NCBI GenBank assembly: GCA_037138335.1
Contig: JBAXIO010000012.1
Span: 1-64,000 of the forward strand
Source of the DNA: CAIRDP01 sp037138335
GTDB lineage: Bacteria > Bacteroidota > Bacteroidia > Bacteroidales > FEN-979
Reading direction: 5' to 3'
DNA length: 64,000 bases
Of this stretch, positions 25,729-34,636 are shown in pieces. Made by a program: the position numbers and the translations under genes. Numbering within the stretch: position 1 is the first letter of the stretch; every line of letters begins with the position of its first letter. The notes under the pieces are model-generated. The model did no database searches. It was not told the DNA's origin and saw only the letters and a list, made by a program, of their open reading frames with translations.

Positions 25729-27657
25729 ATGAAAAAAATCCTTAAACGTATCCTTTACGGATTCCTCATTTTTATAGGTATTATTGTCCTTCTTGCGGGC
25801 TATCTGGGGTTCAGGTTCTGGTACGGTACCAGGGATATGTGCCCGGCCGAAACACAAAAGCTTAATGATTCTGTCTTTGTCGTCAAAGACAAATTTGTGA
25901 ATGCTTACTTATTTAAAACCAGCCAGGGGTATGTGATGGTGGATGCAGGGGTGAACGAAGAAAACTTCAAAGCCCAGATGGACAAACTGGGAATTCAACC
26001 CGAACAGGTGACTACTATCCTTCTTACACATACCGACTCGGACCATATAGCTGCCATGGCCTTGTTCAAAAATGCAAAAGTCTATATGCATAAGGAGGAG
26101 GAACAAATGGTCAACGGTAAGAACGGCAAGTTCTTCTTCCTCCGGGTTCACTGGAAATATGGTCCGTACATTTTGCTTAACGACCGCGACACCCTGAATA
26201 TAGCCGGGCTCAGGATACAGATCATCCATACACCCGGGCATTCACCCGGTTCCTGCTGCTACCTTTTCAACCATGAATACCTCGCCACCGGCGACAATGT
26301 GGCCTATAAGAACGGGAAGTTCATACATTTCGGCGATTTCGCCAATATGGATACGCCTACCCAGGAGGCGGCTTTAAAGAAACTTCCCGAGCTATACACC
26401 ACGCCGGTTATCCTTATGGCCCACCATGGGATCGTGCGGCAGAAGCCATCCGCAGTGGAAATTAATAAGATGCAAAACACCTACTTCCTTGTGACGATAG
26501 ACCTTACAAGGCTTTCACATAAGGAAATGGGCCGTATGTACGGTGAAAAGATCAGGCAGGCCATGCCTTCCTATGATACCGTGATGGACGCCATGATGAA
26601 GGACCAGTTTGACCTTTTGAAACAGGCAGGGCTCAGCTTTGAAGTGGTCAAACAGCGCGCTGTTGCCCTGCTTCAGCAGATACGGCCCGAATACAGGGAT
26701 GAGATCGAAGGCATGGCTTCGGTGTTTTTGGGCTCAAAAGACGAACCCGGCGACGGCCGGTTTTCACGAAATGAATTCCTCGTCTGGCAATTTTATGCCG
26801 ATGTCGTGAGGCCAACCCAGTGTTCTGCATCGGCAGCATTTGCTGATGCTTCAGCCTCAGGTAATACTATCGTGGGCCGCAACCTCGACTGGTATGCCCT
26901 GAGAGATAACAGCCTCGCAAAGATCCACACCATCACCCTGATCCATAATGGCAACAAATCCATTTCCTGCATTAATTTCCTCGGACAGCTTACTCCGGTA
27001 AGCGGTTTCAACGATCACCATGTGTTTGGCGCCATACTCGACTGCGAGACGGGAGCCGCATATCCGCCGGTACAGGGAAAACAATCCTACCATTTTGACC
27101 TGCGTTACGCACTGGAGAATGATTCAACAATTGAAGGCCTGGCCAACTTTATGAAAGATAAAGACTATACCTTTAACCATCTTATTTTTCTTGCGGATGA
27201 GCATTCTGCCGGGGTTCTTGAGGATAACCTCGGGAGCAAGGCACGCGGGCTTCGCATACCCTCATCCGGGGTGCGGCCCGGTTCCGAATGGGGGATCCCG
27301 AATACATTTGCCACAGTCAACGACAACCGCCTCCCGGGTAATTTCGTTGAAAACCCCGAAGGTCAGAGCAACCTCAAACGCTGGGCCAGCCTGAAAAGCC
27401 AGTATTCATTACAGTTGAAATCAGGCAAAATAGATATCGAAAAAATGAAACTGATAGCCGGATTTTCTTCCGGCGACGGGAATGCAAAATCTTCCGGAGC
27501 CCTGTTCCGTTCAAACGACCATGCCCCGACATTACAATCAATCGTCCTGAAAATGGATACTTACGAACTCTGGGTCGCTTTTGCGCCCCAGGGAAAACTT
27601 CCCATGAAACCCGCTTACCTGCAGGTCTTCAGAGGAGATCCTTTCTTACAAAACTAA
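25729..27657 (+). CDS. Membrane-anchored metallo-beta-lactamase fold fused to a C45/choloylglycine-type Ntn hydrolase
   Basis: 642 residues from ATG 25729. A single N-terminal membrane helix (about residues 8-28) is followed by a metallo-beta-lactamase domain: LTHTDSDH with His101, Asp103, Asp105, His106, then TPGHSPGS (His171), TGDN (Asp189) and AHHG (His232). From about residue 340 a second domain shows RPTQCSASAAF with Cys365 and GNTIVGRNLDWY, the nucleophile region of Ntn hydrolases of the penicillin-acylase/AAT (C45) and acid-ceramidase-like group. Both active sites look intact. Joint action on one lactone or amide substrate outside the membrane is inference. The ABC-F gene starts 10 bases on. 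Confidence 0.78.
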   Translation: MKKILKRILYGFLIFIGIIVLLAGYLGFRFWYGTRDMCPAETQKLNDSVFVVKDKFVNAYLFKTSQGYVMVDAGVNEENFKAQMDKLGIQPEQVTTILLTHTDSDHIAAMALFKNAKVYMHKEEEQMVNGKNGKFFFLRVHWKYGPYILLNDRDTLNIAGLRIQIIHTPGHSPGSCCYLFNHEYLATGDNVAYKNGKFIHFGDFANMDTPTQEAALKKLPELYTTPVILMAHHGIVRQKPSAVEINKMQNTYFLVTIDLTRLSHKEMGRMYGEKIRQAMPSYDTVMDAMMKDQFDLLKQAGLSFEVVKQRAVALLQQIRPEYRDEIEGMASVFLGSKDEPGDGRFSRNEFLVWQFYADVVRPTQCSASAAFADASASGNTIVGRNLDWYALRDNSLAKIHTITLIHNGNKSISCINFLGQLTPVSGFNDHHVFGAILDCETGAAYPPVQGKQSYHFDLRYALENDSTIEGLANFMKDKDYTFNHLIFLADEHSAGVLEDNLGSKARGLRIPSSGVRPGSEWGIPNTFATVNDNRLPGNFVENPEGQSNLKRWASLKSQYSLQLKSGKIDIEKMKLIAGFSSGDGNAKSSGALFRSNDHAPTLQSIVLKMDTYELWVAFAPQGKLPMKPAYLQVFRGDPFLQN

Positions 27658-27667
27658 TTTTCAATTC

Positions 27668-29278
27668 ATGATTACAGTCTCAAACCTGGGCATCCAGTTC
27701 GGCAAACGCATCCTGTTCCAGGATGTGAACATGGTGTTCACACCCGGTAACTGCTACGGGATCATAGGGGCCAACGGAGCCGGCAAATCCACATTCCTGA
27801 AATTGCTGTACGGCGAAATGGACTATACCAGTGGCAGCGTAACATTCGGTCCGGGCGAACGGCTCTCGGTACTTAAACAGAACCATGCCGAATTTGACGG
27901 CTATACTGTGCTTAACACGGTCCTGATGGGGCATTCAAAGCTCTGGGAGATCATGAATGAAAAGGATACCCTCTATGCCAAGCCTGATTTTTCGGAAGAC
28001 GACGGCCACCGGGCTTCGGAACTGGAAGAGGCATTTGCCAATTTCGACGGCTGGAATGCCGAAAGCAATGCAGCCAGCCTGCTCAGCGGACTGGGGATCA
28101 AAGAAGACCTGCATCATAAGATGATGAGGGAATTGAAGGGAAGAGACAAGGTGAAGGTGTTACTGGCCCAGGCGCTGTTCGGGAAACCTGACAACCTGCT
28201 TCTCGATGAGCCCACTAACGACCTCGACCTTGACACCGTGAACTGGCTGGAAGGTTATCTTGCTAATTTCGACAATACGGTACTTGTGGTTTCCCACGAC
28301 CGCCATTTCCTCGATTCCATCTGCACCCATATCGTCGATATCGATTTCGGGAGGGTTCAGCAGTTCCCCGGGAATTACAGCTTCTGGTACGAATCGAGCC
28401 AGCTGGCCCTGCGGCAGCAATTGGCCCAGAATAAAAAAGCGGAGGAACGAAAAGCGGAACTCCAGGAGTTCATCCGCCGTTTCAGCGCAAACGCTTCAAA
28501 GTCGAAACAAACAACAAGTCGCAAGAAGATGATCGAGAAGCTCAATATAGAAGAGATCAGGCCTTCGACCCGCAAATACCCCGGCATCATCTTCACCCCC
28601 GACCGCGAACCGGGCAATACCATACTCGAGGTTCACGACCTGAGTAAAACCATGGACGGCACCCTCCTCTTTAAGAAGGTCAGTTTTACCATGCAGAAGG
28701 ATGATAAAGTGATCTTCCTCTCACGTGATCCCCGGGCCATGACCGCCCTCTTTGAGATACTCAAGGGCCATGAAAAGCCTGATGCAGGGACCTTTGTGTG
28801 GGGGCAAACCATCACCAAAGTATACCTGCCCCTGGAATACGAAAAACTCTTCCAGACCGATAAGAACCTGATGGAATGGCTTGGGCAGTATTCAAAGGAT
28901 ACCACCGACAACTACCTCAGGGGCTATCTGGGCAAGATGCTGTTCTCTGGCGAAGAGATCTATAAAAAAGCCAGCGTCCTCTCAGGCGGGGAAAAAGTCC
29001 GTTGTATGATCGCCCGCATGATGATACGAAATGCCAACGTGATGATACTCGATACCCCCACCAACCATCTTGACCTCGAATCCATCCAGGCTTTCAACAA
29101 TACCCTGATGAAATTCAAAGGCAACCTGTTGATGTCGTCTCATGACCACGCTTTCATCCAGACCGTTTGTAACCGTATCATCGAGATCTCCCCTAAAGGA
29201 ATGATCGACAAACGCATGGAATACGATGACTATGTGACCGACGGCAGGATAAAGGAGCTGAGGGAGAAGCTGTACTAA
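27668..29278 (+). CDS. ABC-F ATPase of the YbiT/YkpA type with degenerate second nucleotide site
   Basis: 536 residues, two ABC domains without membrane segments; ABC-F proteins act on ribosomes. NBD1 has Walker A GANGAGKST (~35-43) and LLLDEPTNDLD, but its signature LSGG is replaced by ELKGRDKVKV, as in YbiT-type proteins. NBD2 keeps LSGGEKVR but its Walker A position reads FLSRDPRAMTAL, with no GxxGxGK, and its Walker B reads MILDTPTNHLD with Thr for the catalytic Glu. The linker (LAQNKKAEERKAELQ ... RKKMIEKL) is the usual charged coiled hairpin. It lies 10 bases after the fusion hydrolase gene and converges on nuoN. Confidence 0.9.
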   Translation: MITVSNLGIQFGKRILFQDVNMVFTPGNCYGIIGANGAGKSTFLKLLYGEMDYTSGSVTFGPGERLSVLKQNHAEFDGYTVLNTVLMGHSKLWEIMNEKDTLYAKPDFSEDDGHRASELEEAFANFDGWNAESNAASLLSGLGIKEDLHHKMMRELKGRDKVKVLLAQALFGKPDNLLLDEPTNDLDLDTVNWLEGYLANFDNTVLVVSHDRHFLDSICTHIVDIDFGRVQQFPGNYSFWYESSQLALRQQLAQNKKAEERKAELQEFIRRFSANASKSKQTTSRKKMIEKLNIEEIRPSTRKYPGIIFTPDREPGNTILEVHDLSKTMDGTLLFKKVSFTMQKDDKVIFLSRDPRAMTALFEILKGHEKPDAGTFVWGQTITKVYLPLEYEKLFQTDKNLMEWLGQYSKDTTDNYLRGYLGKMLFSGEEIYKKASVLSGGEKVRCMIARMMIRNANVMILDTPTNHLDLESIQAFNNTLMKFKGNLLMSSHDHAFIQTVCNRIIEISPKGMIDKRMEYDDYVTDGRIKELREKLY

Positions 29279-29295
29279 GGAGTACGTTAAACCGT

Positions 29296-30675
29296 TCATA
29301 TCAACCCGCTGATCAGGAAAGGCAAAACCCCCAGCAGCAGGATTAGAATAGTCAGTACCAGGATGTGGGCCTTGTAAGTGCGGCTTGATTTAAGGATTGT
29401 TCCCTGGTCTTCCCTGAAGTACATGGCAATGATGGGTTTGAAGTAATAACCCACGCTGATGGCCGAACCTGCAATGGCTATAATGACAAGCCACAACCAT
29501 CCCTGTTCGATAGCGGCTGCGAAAAGAAAATATTTTCCCATAAAGCCGGCAAGCGGCGGGATCCCGGTGAGGGACAGCATGGCAACAGCAAGGGTAAAGG
29601 CTTCGATGCGGTTGTTCCGGCTCAGTCCGTTAAATGAGCCAAAATAATCGTTGCCCCTGGATTCTCTTACAAGTATGAGGATCGCAAAAGCTGCAATGGT
29701 TGCAATGGAATAGGCAACTGAATAAAACAGCAGGGCATTGGCTGTGCGCCCCGAGAATGCCACCATTGCCAGCATCATGTATCCCGAATGGGAAATGCTG
29801 GAATAAGCCAGCATCCGTTTAAGGTTTGGCTGGTACAGTCCGGTTACATTCCCAATGACAATGGTAATGCCGGCAAGAATGGCTATCGTCATCTCCCATA
29901 CCCCGTGAATCCCGAAGAACGTTATGCTGAAAAAGCGGTACATCGCGAAAACACTCGCTGTTTTTACCACAGTGGCCATGAAAGCGGTAAGCAGGGTGGG
30001 TGTGCCTTCATACACATCGGGGGCCCAGAAATGGAAAGGTGCAATCGCGATCTTGAATGAAAGCCCGATGATCAGCAGGAACAGTCCCGCTTTGAACATG
30101 GGGGGCAGGCCCTCATGCATATGCTGCGCAACATATGTATGGATTGCATACAGGTCAAAGGAACCGCTGGAGCCATATAGCAAGGCTATCCCGAATAACA
30201 GGAACCCTGAAAGGAAGGAACCGAGAAGGAAATATTTAAGCGTTGCTTCGTTGGATGTAATGGCTTCTTTATGACTTCCGGCTAATACATACAAGGCAAT
30301 GGAGAGTGTTTCAATGCCAATGAACAACATGATGAGATTGCCGAAATAACTCATGAGTACCGCACCCACCAAGGCAAAGATCATGACGGCATAAATATCG
30401 TCGAGGGGCCTGGTTACCTTGCGGTAATATTGTGCAGCGAACATGAATATCAGGAAAGTCGAAAAGATCATCACCGCGCTGAAGGCTACCCCCGGGTTGT
30501 CGATGATGAGCATGTTGTGGAACAGGCTGCGGTTCATGTTCCAATGGAGAATGGTCATCACCAGTGAAACAACCAGGCCCAGCAGGATCAAGGGCAGCAG
30601 CCAGGTCTTCTTCTTCAGGATACCGAGAAAAAGCACCAAAACACCAAGGACCGATAAAGAAATTATACTATTCAT
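29296..30675 (-). CDS. nuoN: NADH-quinone oxidoreductase subunit N
   Basis: 459 residues, about 14 membrane helices, antiporter-like proton channel of complex I. The conserved Glu in MLFIGIETLSIALYVLAG and Lys-bearing helices (SFKIAIAPFHFWAPDVYEG) are present. It is the last gene of the operon; no terminator is visible in the 17 bases before the convergent ABC-F stop. The 65-base junction with nuoM holds a CCATGAG heptamer array. Confidence 0.96.
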   Translation of the reverse strand: MNSIISLSVLGVLVLFLGILKKKTWLLPLILLGLVVSLVMTILHWNMNRSLFHNMLIIDNPGVAFSAVMIFSTFLIFMFAAQYYRKVTRPLDDIYAVMIFALVGAVLMSYFGNLIMLFIGIETLSIALYVLAGSHKEAITSNEATLKYFLLGSFLSGFLLFGIALLYGSSGSFDLYAIHTYVAQHMHEGLPPMFKAGLFLLIIGLSFKIAIAPFHFWAPDVYEGTPTLLTAFMATVVKTASVFAMYRFFSITFFGIHGVWEMTIAILAGITIVIGNVTGLYQPNLKRMLAYSSISHSGYMMLAMVAFSGRTANALLFYSVAYSIATIAAFAILILVRESRGNDYFGSFNGLSRNNRIEAFTLAVAMLSLTGIPPLAGFMGKYFLFAAAIEQGWLWLVIIAIAGSAISVGYYFKPIIAMYFREDQGTILKSSRTYKAHILVLTILILLLGVLPFLISGLI

Positions 30676-30680
30676 AATTT

Positions 30681-30712
30681 AAGCCATGAGTGATGAGCCA
30701 TGAGTAATCGGT
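30681..30712. repeat. CCATGAG/TGATGAG heptamer array (nuoM-nuoN junction)
   Basis: Words CCATGAG TGATGAG CCATGAG TAATCGG in tandem, just upstream of the nuoN start on the minus strand. Confidence 0.7.
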
Positions 30713-30740
30713 TGATAAGTCCAGTTGCTTCATTCAATAT

Positions 30741-32189
30741 TTATCTTAGGATTCCAATGATTTGCCCCGCACCGTTTTCGGCTAACTTCATAAACATTCC
30801 CGGGGCAACGCCTATCCACAGGACCATGATCACGATGCCGATCAAAGGTATCATTTCCTTCCAGCTGAGATCGGTGAAATTTTCAGTGACCGTATTTGTA
30901 TTTCCAAGCATAACCCTCTGGTACATCCACAACATGTATACTGCGCTGAGAATTATCGTCAGCCCCGCAACAGCTGCATAAAGCCAGTAATATTTAAACA
31001 GGCCCAGCAGAATCAGGAATTCTCCCACAAAGCCATTGGTCAACGGCAAGGCCAGGCTTCCAAGCAATATGATCATAAAAATTACGGCAAGGCGGGGCGC
31101 TTTGAGGGCAATGCCTCCAAGCTCAGAGATACTGGTGGTTTTTGTCCTTATTTCGATAACCTGAATAATGATAAAAAGTCCGACAATATTGATCCCGTGC
31201 GATACCATCTGGATCATGGCCCCCTGCATGGCCTGGGAATTCAATGCCATGGCGCCTGCCGCAACCAGTCCAAGATGGGCGATGGAAGTGTAAGCGACAA
31301 ACCTCTTCAGGTCATCCTGCCGGATGGCAATCAGGGAAGCATATACAATCCCGACAAGTGGGAAGATAATAAAAAGCCCGTCGGTCCTGTTCAACACCGA
31401 ATAAGTTATCGGTATCATCCAGCGGATCATTCCGAACAATCCCATTTTCGACATCAGTCCGCCCAGCAGCATGCTTCCTGAATATGGCGCCGTTACATAG
31501 GTATCGGGCTGCCAGGTATGGAACGGGAAAACGGGAACCTTGATGGCAAAAGCGATAAAAAAAGCGAGGAAGACCCAAACCTGTTCCGCCGGGTTAAGGT
31601 TGTTGGCATAAAGCCAGATATGATCGAAAGAATGGGGAAGCGGGGTGCGGAAATACAGGAAAATAATGGCTACCAGCATCAGCAGGCTGCCGCTGAAGGT
31701 GTAAGCGAAAAATTTTAATGTTATGCGGATGCGGTTCTCCCCTCCCCAGTAGGCTGCTATGAAATAGGCGGGTATCAGGGTAAGCTCCCAGAAAATGTAA
31801 AATACCATGCCGTCGAAAGCAGTGAAAACACCTACCAGCCCGGCCTGCATCAGGATGATCAGGCTGTAAAAAGTTGAAGACCTGGCAACTTTCTGGGTGA
31901 AAGAAGTATAAATAATAATGGGTACCAGGAAGGTTGTCAGTAAGGTCATCAGCATGCTTAGTCCGTCCATCCCGAATTTCAGGCTGATGCCATAACCTGA
32001 CAGCCATTCAGAACGGAAGAGCAACTGGCAATGGCAGTAAAGGAAATACTGTACAAGAGCTGCAATGGAGATGCCGAACTCGACCAATGCTGCCGACAGC
32101 GCAAGGTTCCGGGCCCATCTTTCATTCCTGACGAAGAAGAGGGAGATCGAGGCCAGCAACGGCAGTACTATCAGTATCAGGGTCAGCAT
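30741..32189 (-). CDS. nuoM: NADH-quinone oxidoreductase subunit M
   Basis: 482 residues, about 14 membrane helices, antiporter-like proton channel. The key Glu is in VFYIFWELTLIPAYF and the Lys in FAIKVPVFPFHTWQPDTY. Its ATG overlaps the last base of the nuoL stop (TAATG), so translation is probably coupled. Length is slightly short of the E. coli subunit, normal for Bacteroidota. Confidence 0.96.
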   Translation of the reverse strand: MLTLILIVLPLLASISLFFVRNERWARNLALSAALVEFGISIAALVQYFLYCHCQLLFRSEWLSGYGISLKFGMDGLSMLMTLLTTFLVPIIIYTSFTQKVARSSTFYSLIILMQAGLVGVFTAFDGMVFYIFWELTLIPAYFIAAYWGGENRIRITLKFFAYTFSGSLLMLVAIIFLYFRTPLPHSFDHIWLYANNLNPAEQVWVFLAFFIAFAIKVPVFPFHTWQPDTYVTAPYSGSMLLGGLMSKMGLFGMIRWMIPITYSVLNRTDGLFIIFPLVGIVYASLIAIRQDDLKRFVAYTSIAHLGLVAAGAMALNSQAMQGAMIQMVSHGINIVGLFIIIQVIEIRTKTTSISELGGIALKAPRLAVIFMIILLGSLALPLTNGFVGEFLILLGLFKYYWLYAAVAGLTIILSAVYMLWMYQRVMLGNTNTVTENFTDLSWKEMIPLIGIVIMVLWIGVAPGMFMKLAENGAGQIIGILR

Positions 32190-34093
32190 CAGAGAATAAT
32201 ATTAAAAAACAATATAAGTATGATTCCGATGATCATGAAAAACAGGTATACCCCAACATTGCCGGCCTGGAGGTAACGGATGATGTTGCTGAATTTAATT
32301 ACCGTGTTTCCCGTACCGTCAACAATGCGGTCAATGAACCTGATCTCCACAAACCTGTGAAGCGAATCGGAAAGCCATAATACCGGACGAACAAATGCGG
32401 CATCATATATTTCATCAACATAGAATTTGTTTTCGGCCAATCTGATTAAAACGCTCTTTGATCCTGCTGCCTGCATCCCGGATCCTGCATCCCGAAACCC
32501 GAATTTCCTGTAAGACATGAACGCTATCAGCAGAACAAGAAAGATTACCAAAACGATATTGAACCATTCCCTTCTTTCCGGGACAAGCAGGTGCTGGACC
32601 TGGTTGAGCTTGACAGCATCAGCGAATACCGGGGCCAGGAATTCCTTGAGGGCTCCTCCCCCTCCCATAAGTTCCGGAATGTTCAGGAAACCGCCTGAAA
32701 ATGCAAGGGCTGCAAGTATGACCAGGGGAAAGGTCATTGCTGCAGGGGATTCATGCAGATGTGTTTTCTGATGTTCATTACCACGGAAACCTCCGTAAAA
32801 AGTGAGATAAAAAAGGCGGAACATGTAGAAGGCTGTCATCATGGTTACAGCCAGGGCGATAATCCACATCGATTGCCCTGCACTGAACACACCGGCCAGT
32901 ATCTCATCTTTGGAGAAAAATCCCGAAAGCGGCGGCAATCCGGCGATTGCGAGCGTGCCGACAAGGAAAGTCCAGTAGGTATTGGGCAATGCATTTTTCA
33001 GTCCGCCCATTTTGCGGATGTCCTGTTCCCCGCCCATGGCATGGATCACGCTGCCTGCGCCAAGGAAAAGCAGGGCTTTGAAGAAAGCATGGGTCATGAG
33101 ATGGAACATGGCTCCGGTAAAAGCCCCGACGCTTAGGGCAAGGAACATATATCCCAGCTGGCTGATCGTTGAATAAGCCAGCACCTTTTTAATATCGTTC
33201 TGGAAAATGGCTATGGCCGCGGCAAGGAACATGGTTGCAAGAGATGCAATTCCGATGACTTCCATAGTCACTGGCGCAAGAACGTAAAGAACCGATGAGC
33301 GGGCCACCATGTATACCCCGGCAGTGACCATGGTTGCGGCATGGATGAGGGCCGATACCGGGGTCGGACCGGCCATTGCATCAGGGAGCCAGGTGTACAA
33401 GGGGATCTGGGCACTCTTGCCCACGGCTCCAACAAAAAGCAAAAGGGTGATTGCGATCATGGTTGTTGAGCCGGGAGCCATGGTCTTCGCAAGGTCGAAG
33501 ACGCTGACATAATTGAAACTCTTGAAATTTGTAAAGATCAGGAACATCCCAAGGAGGAATCCCAGGTCGCCAATGCGGTTCATGATAAACGCCTTCTTCG
33601 CCGCATTGTTGAACTGCTGGTTTTTAAACCAGAACCCGATCAGCAGGTATGAACAAAGCCCTACCCCTTCCCACCCTATGAACATCACTACATAATTCGC
33701 ACCCATCACCAGAATCAGCATGAAAAAGATGAACAGGTTCATATAGGCAAAGAAACGGTTGTAGCCTTCGTCATGCGACATATACCCTGTTGAATATACA
33801 TGTATGAGAAAACCCACCCCTGTAATGATCAGCATCATCAATATTGAGAGCTGATCGATAAGGAAATCAAACCCCACCGTGAAGCCACTGAAAGAGAGCC
33901 AGGGGAATAAATGAATATTGAATATTGAATATCGAATGTTGAACAGGAGGATGATCGACAGAATAAACGAAAGAAATGTTGTGCCAGGGCCGAGGATGGA
34001 AGCAACACGCTTTGGAATGCTGCGATAGCCCAGGCCCAGGATGATAAATCCAAGAAGAGGAAGTAAAGGAATTAGTGTAATCAATAACGTCAT
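32189..34093 (-). CDS. nuoL: NADH-quinone oxidoreductase subunit L, with two repeat-derived insertions
   Basis: 634 residues: antiporter-like core with FIGWEGVGLCSYLLIGFWF and SAQIPLYTWLPDAMAGPTPVS, followed by the C-terminal lateral-helix region that clamps the membrane arm. Two stretches are encoded by heptamer DNA: residues ~51-61 (NIRYSIFNIH) in the loop after the second helix, and ~531-544 (DAGSGMQAAGSKSV) after helix text LIAFMSYRKF. Both keep the frame. They fall in loops, where small insertions would be tolerated. Confidence 0.96.
   Translation of the reverse strand: MTLLITLIPLLPLLGFIILGLGYRSIPKRVASILGPGTTFLSFILSIILLFNIRYSIFNIHLFPWLSFSGFTVGFDFLIDQLSILMMLIITGVGFLIHVYSTGYMSHDEGYNRFFAYMNLFIFFMLILVMGANYVVMFIGWEGVGLCSYLLIGFWFKNQQFNNAAKKAFIMNRIGDLGFLLGMFLIFTNFKSFNYVSVFDLAKTMAPGSTTMIAITLLLFVGAVGKSAQIPLYTWLPDAMAGPTPVSALIHAATMVTAGVYMVARSSVLYVLAPVTMEVIGIASLATMFLAAAIAIFQNDIKKVLAYSTISQLGYMFLALSVGAFTGAMFHLMTHAFFKALLFLGAGSVIHAMGGEQDIRKMGGLKNALPNTYWTFLVGTLAIAGLPPLSGFFSKDEILAGVFSAGQSMWIIALAVTMMTAFYMFRLFYLTFYGGFRGNEHQKTHLHESPAAMTFPLVILAALAFSGGFLNIPELMGGGGALKEFLAPVFADAVKLNQVQHLLVPERREWFNIVLVIFLVLLIAFMSYRKFGFRDAGSGMQAAGSKSVLIRLAENKFYVDEIYDAAFVRPVLWLSDSLHRFVEIRFIDRIVDGTGNTVIKFSNIIRYLQAGNVGVYLFFMIIGIILILFFNIIL
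32461..32502. repeat. GATCCTG/CATCCCG heptamers inside nuoL
   Basis: Six tandem words, GATCCTG CTGCCTG CATCCCG GATCCTG CATCCCG AAACCCG, total 42 bases, exactly 14 codons. Same word family as 54511 and 54973. Confidence 0.85.
33909..33943. repeat. ATTGAAT heptamers inside nuoL
   Basis: Five tandem words, AAATGAAT ATTGAAT ATTGAAT ATCGAAT GTTGAAC, in a nuoL loop. Same family as the array in the YdcF-like gene. Confidence 0.8.
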
Positions 34094-34110
34094 TTCAATT
34101 CATTGTATTA

Positions 34111-34290
34111 AGCGAGCATTTTGAATAAGCCGCATCAGGTGCAGCGAGCGGGCAATTTGCACAAGTTGCGTCAGGTCGAGCGAGCGAGCATTTTGCACAA
34201 GCGGCCTTGGGTGTAGCGAAGCAAACCCCAGCCGCGATGCAAAGATGCGAGCGAAGCGGAACCGTAGCAGCGATGCAAAAATGCGAGCGA
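34111..34290. repeat. Five ~36-bp degenerate tandem repeats between nuoK and nuoL
   Basis: Units beginning AGCGA(G/A)CG start at 34111, 34143, 34179, 34215 and 34250, with a sixth partial at 34286 (spacing 32, 36, 36, 35, 36). They share TTTGCACAAG or GATGCAAA(G/A)ATGCG cores. The array fills nearly all of the 198-base junction; no open gene fits. Confidence 0.8.
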
Positions 34291-34291
34291 C

Positions 34292-34612
34292 TCACCATTT
34301 CAGTTTATTTAAAACATCAATATCTATCGAATGTGTCGTTTTATATATCAGCACAATGATAGCCAGCCCGATCGCCACTTCCGCAGCTGCGACCACCATG
34401 ATAAAAAATACGAAGATCTGCCCTGCCGGATCGTTCGAATATGCCGAAAAAGCTGCGAGAAGCAGGTTGATGGAATTTATCATCAGCTCTATCGACATCA
34501 GGATCATAAGCGCATTCCTCTTGATCAGCACGCCTATCACGCCGATGCAAAACAGCATGGAGCAGAACATCAGGTAGTAGCTTATCGGTATGGAGTTCAG
34601 GGCGTTCATCAT
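34292..34612 (-). CDS. nuoK: NADH-quinone oxidoreductase subunit K
   Basis: 106 residues, three membrane helices, with the conserved Glu in MSIELMINSINLLLAAFS. Start could be either of two adjacent Met codons (34612 or 34609). The gene ends at the edge of a 36-bp tandem array and starts beside an ATTCGAT heptamer array. Confidence 0.95.
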   Translation of the reverse strand: MMNALNSIPISYYLMFCSMLFCIGVIGVLIKRNALMILMSIELMINSINLLLAAFSAYSNDPAGQIFVFFIMVVAAAEVAIGLAIIVLIYKTTHSIDIDVLNKLKW

Positions 34613-34636
34613 TCGTTGTTCAATATTCGATATTCA
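34613..34636. repeat. ATTCGAT-type heptamers between nuoJ and nuoK
   Basis: Words ATTCGTT GTTCAAT ATTCGAT ATTCAT span the junction and reach the nuoJ stop codon. Confidence 0.75.

Noticed and set aside
34094..34298. A 67-residue reading frame between nuoK and nuoL
   Set aside because: Its sequence is a translation of the 36-bp tandem repeats, with no homology or start signal.
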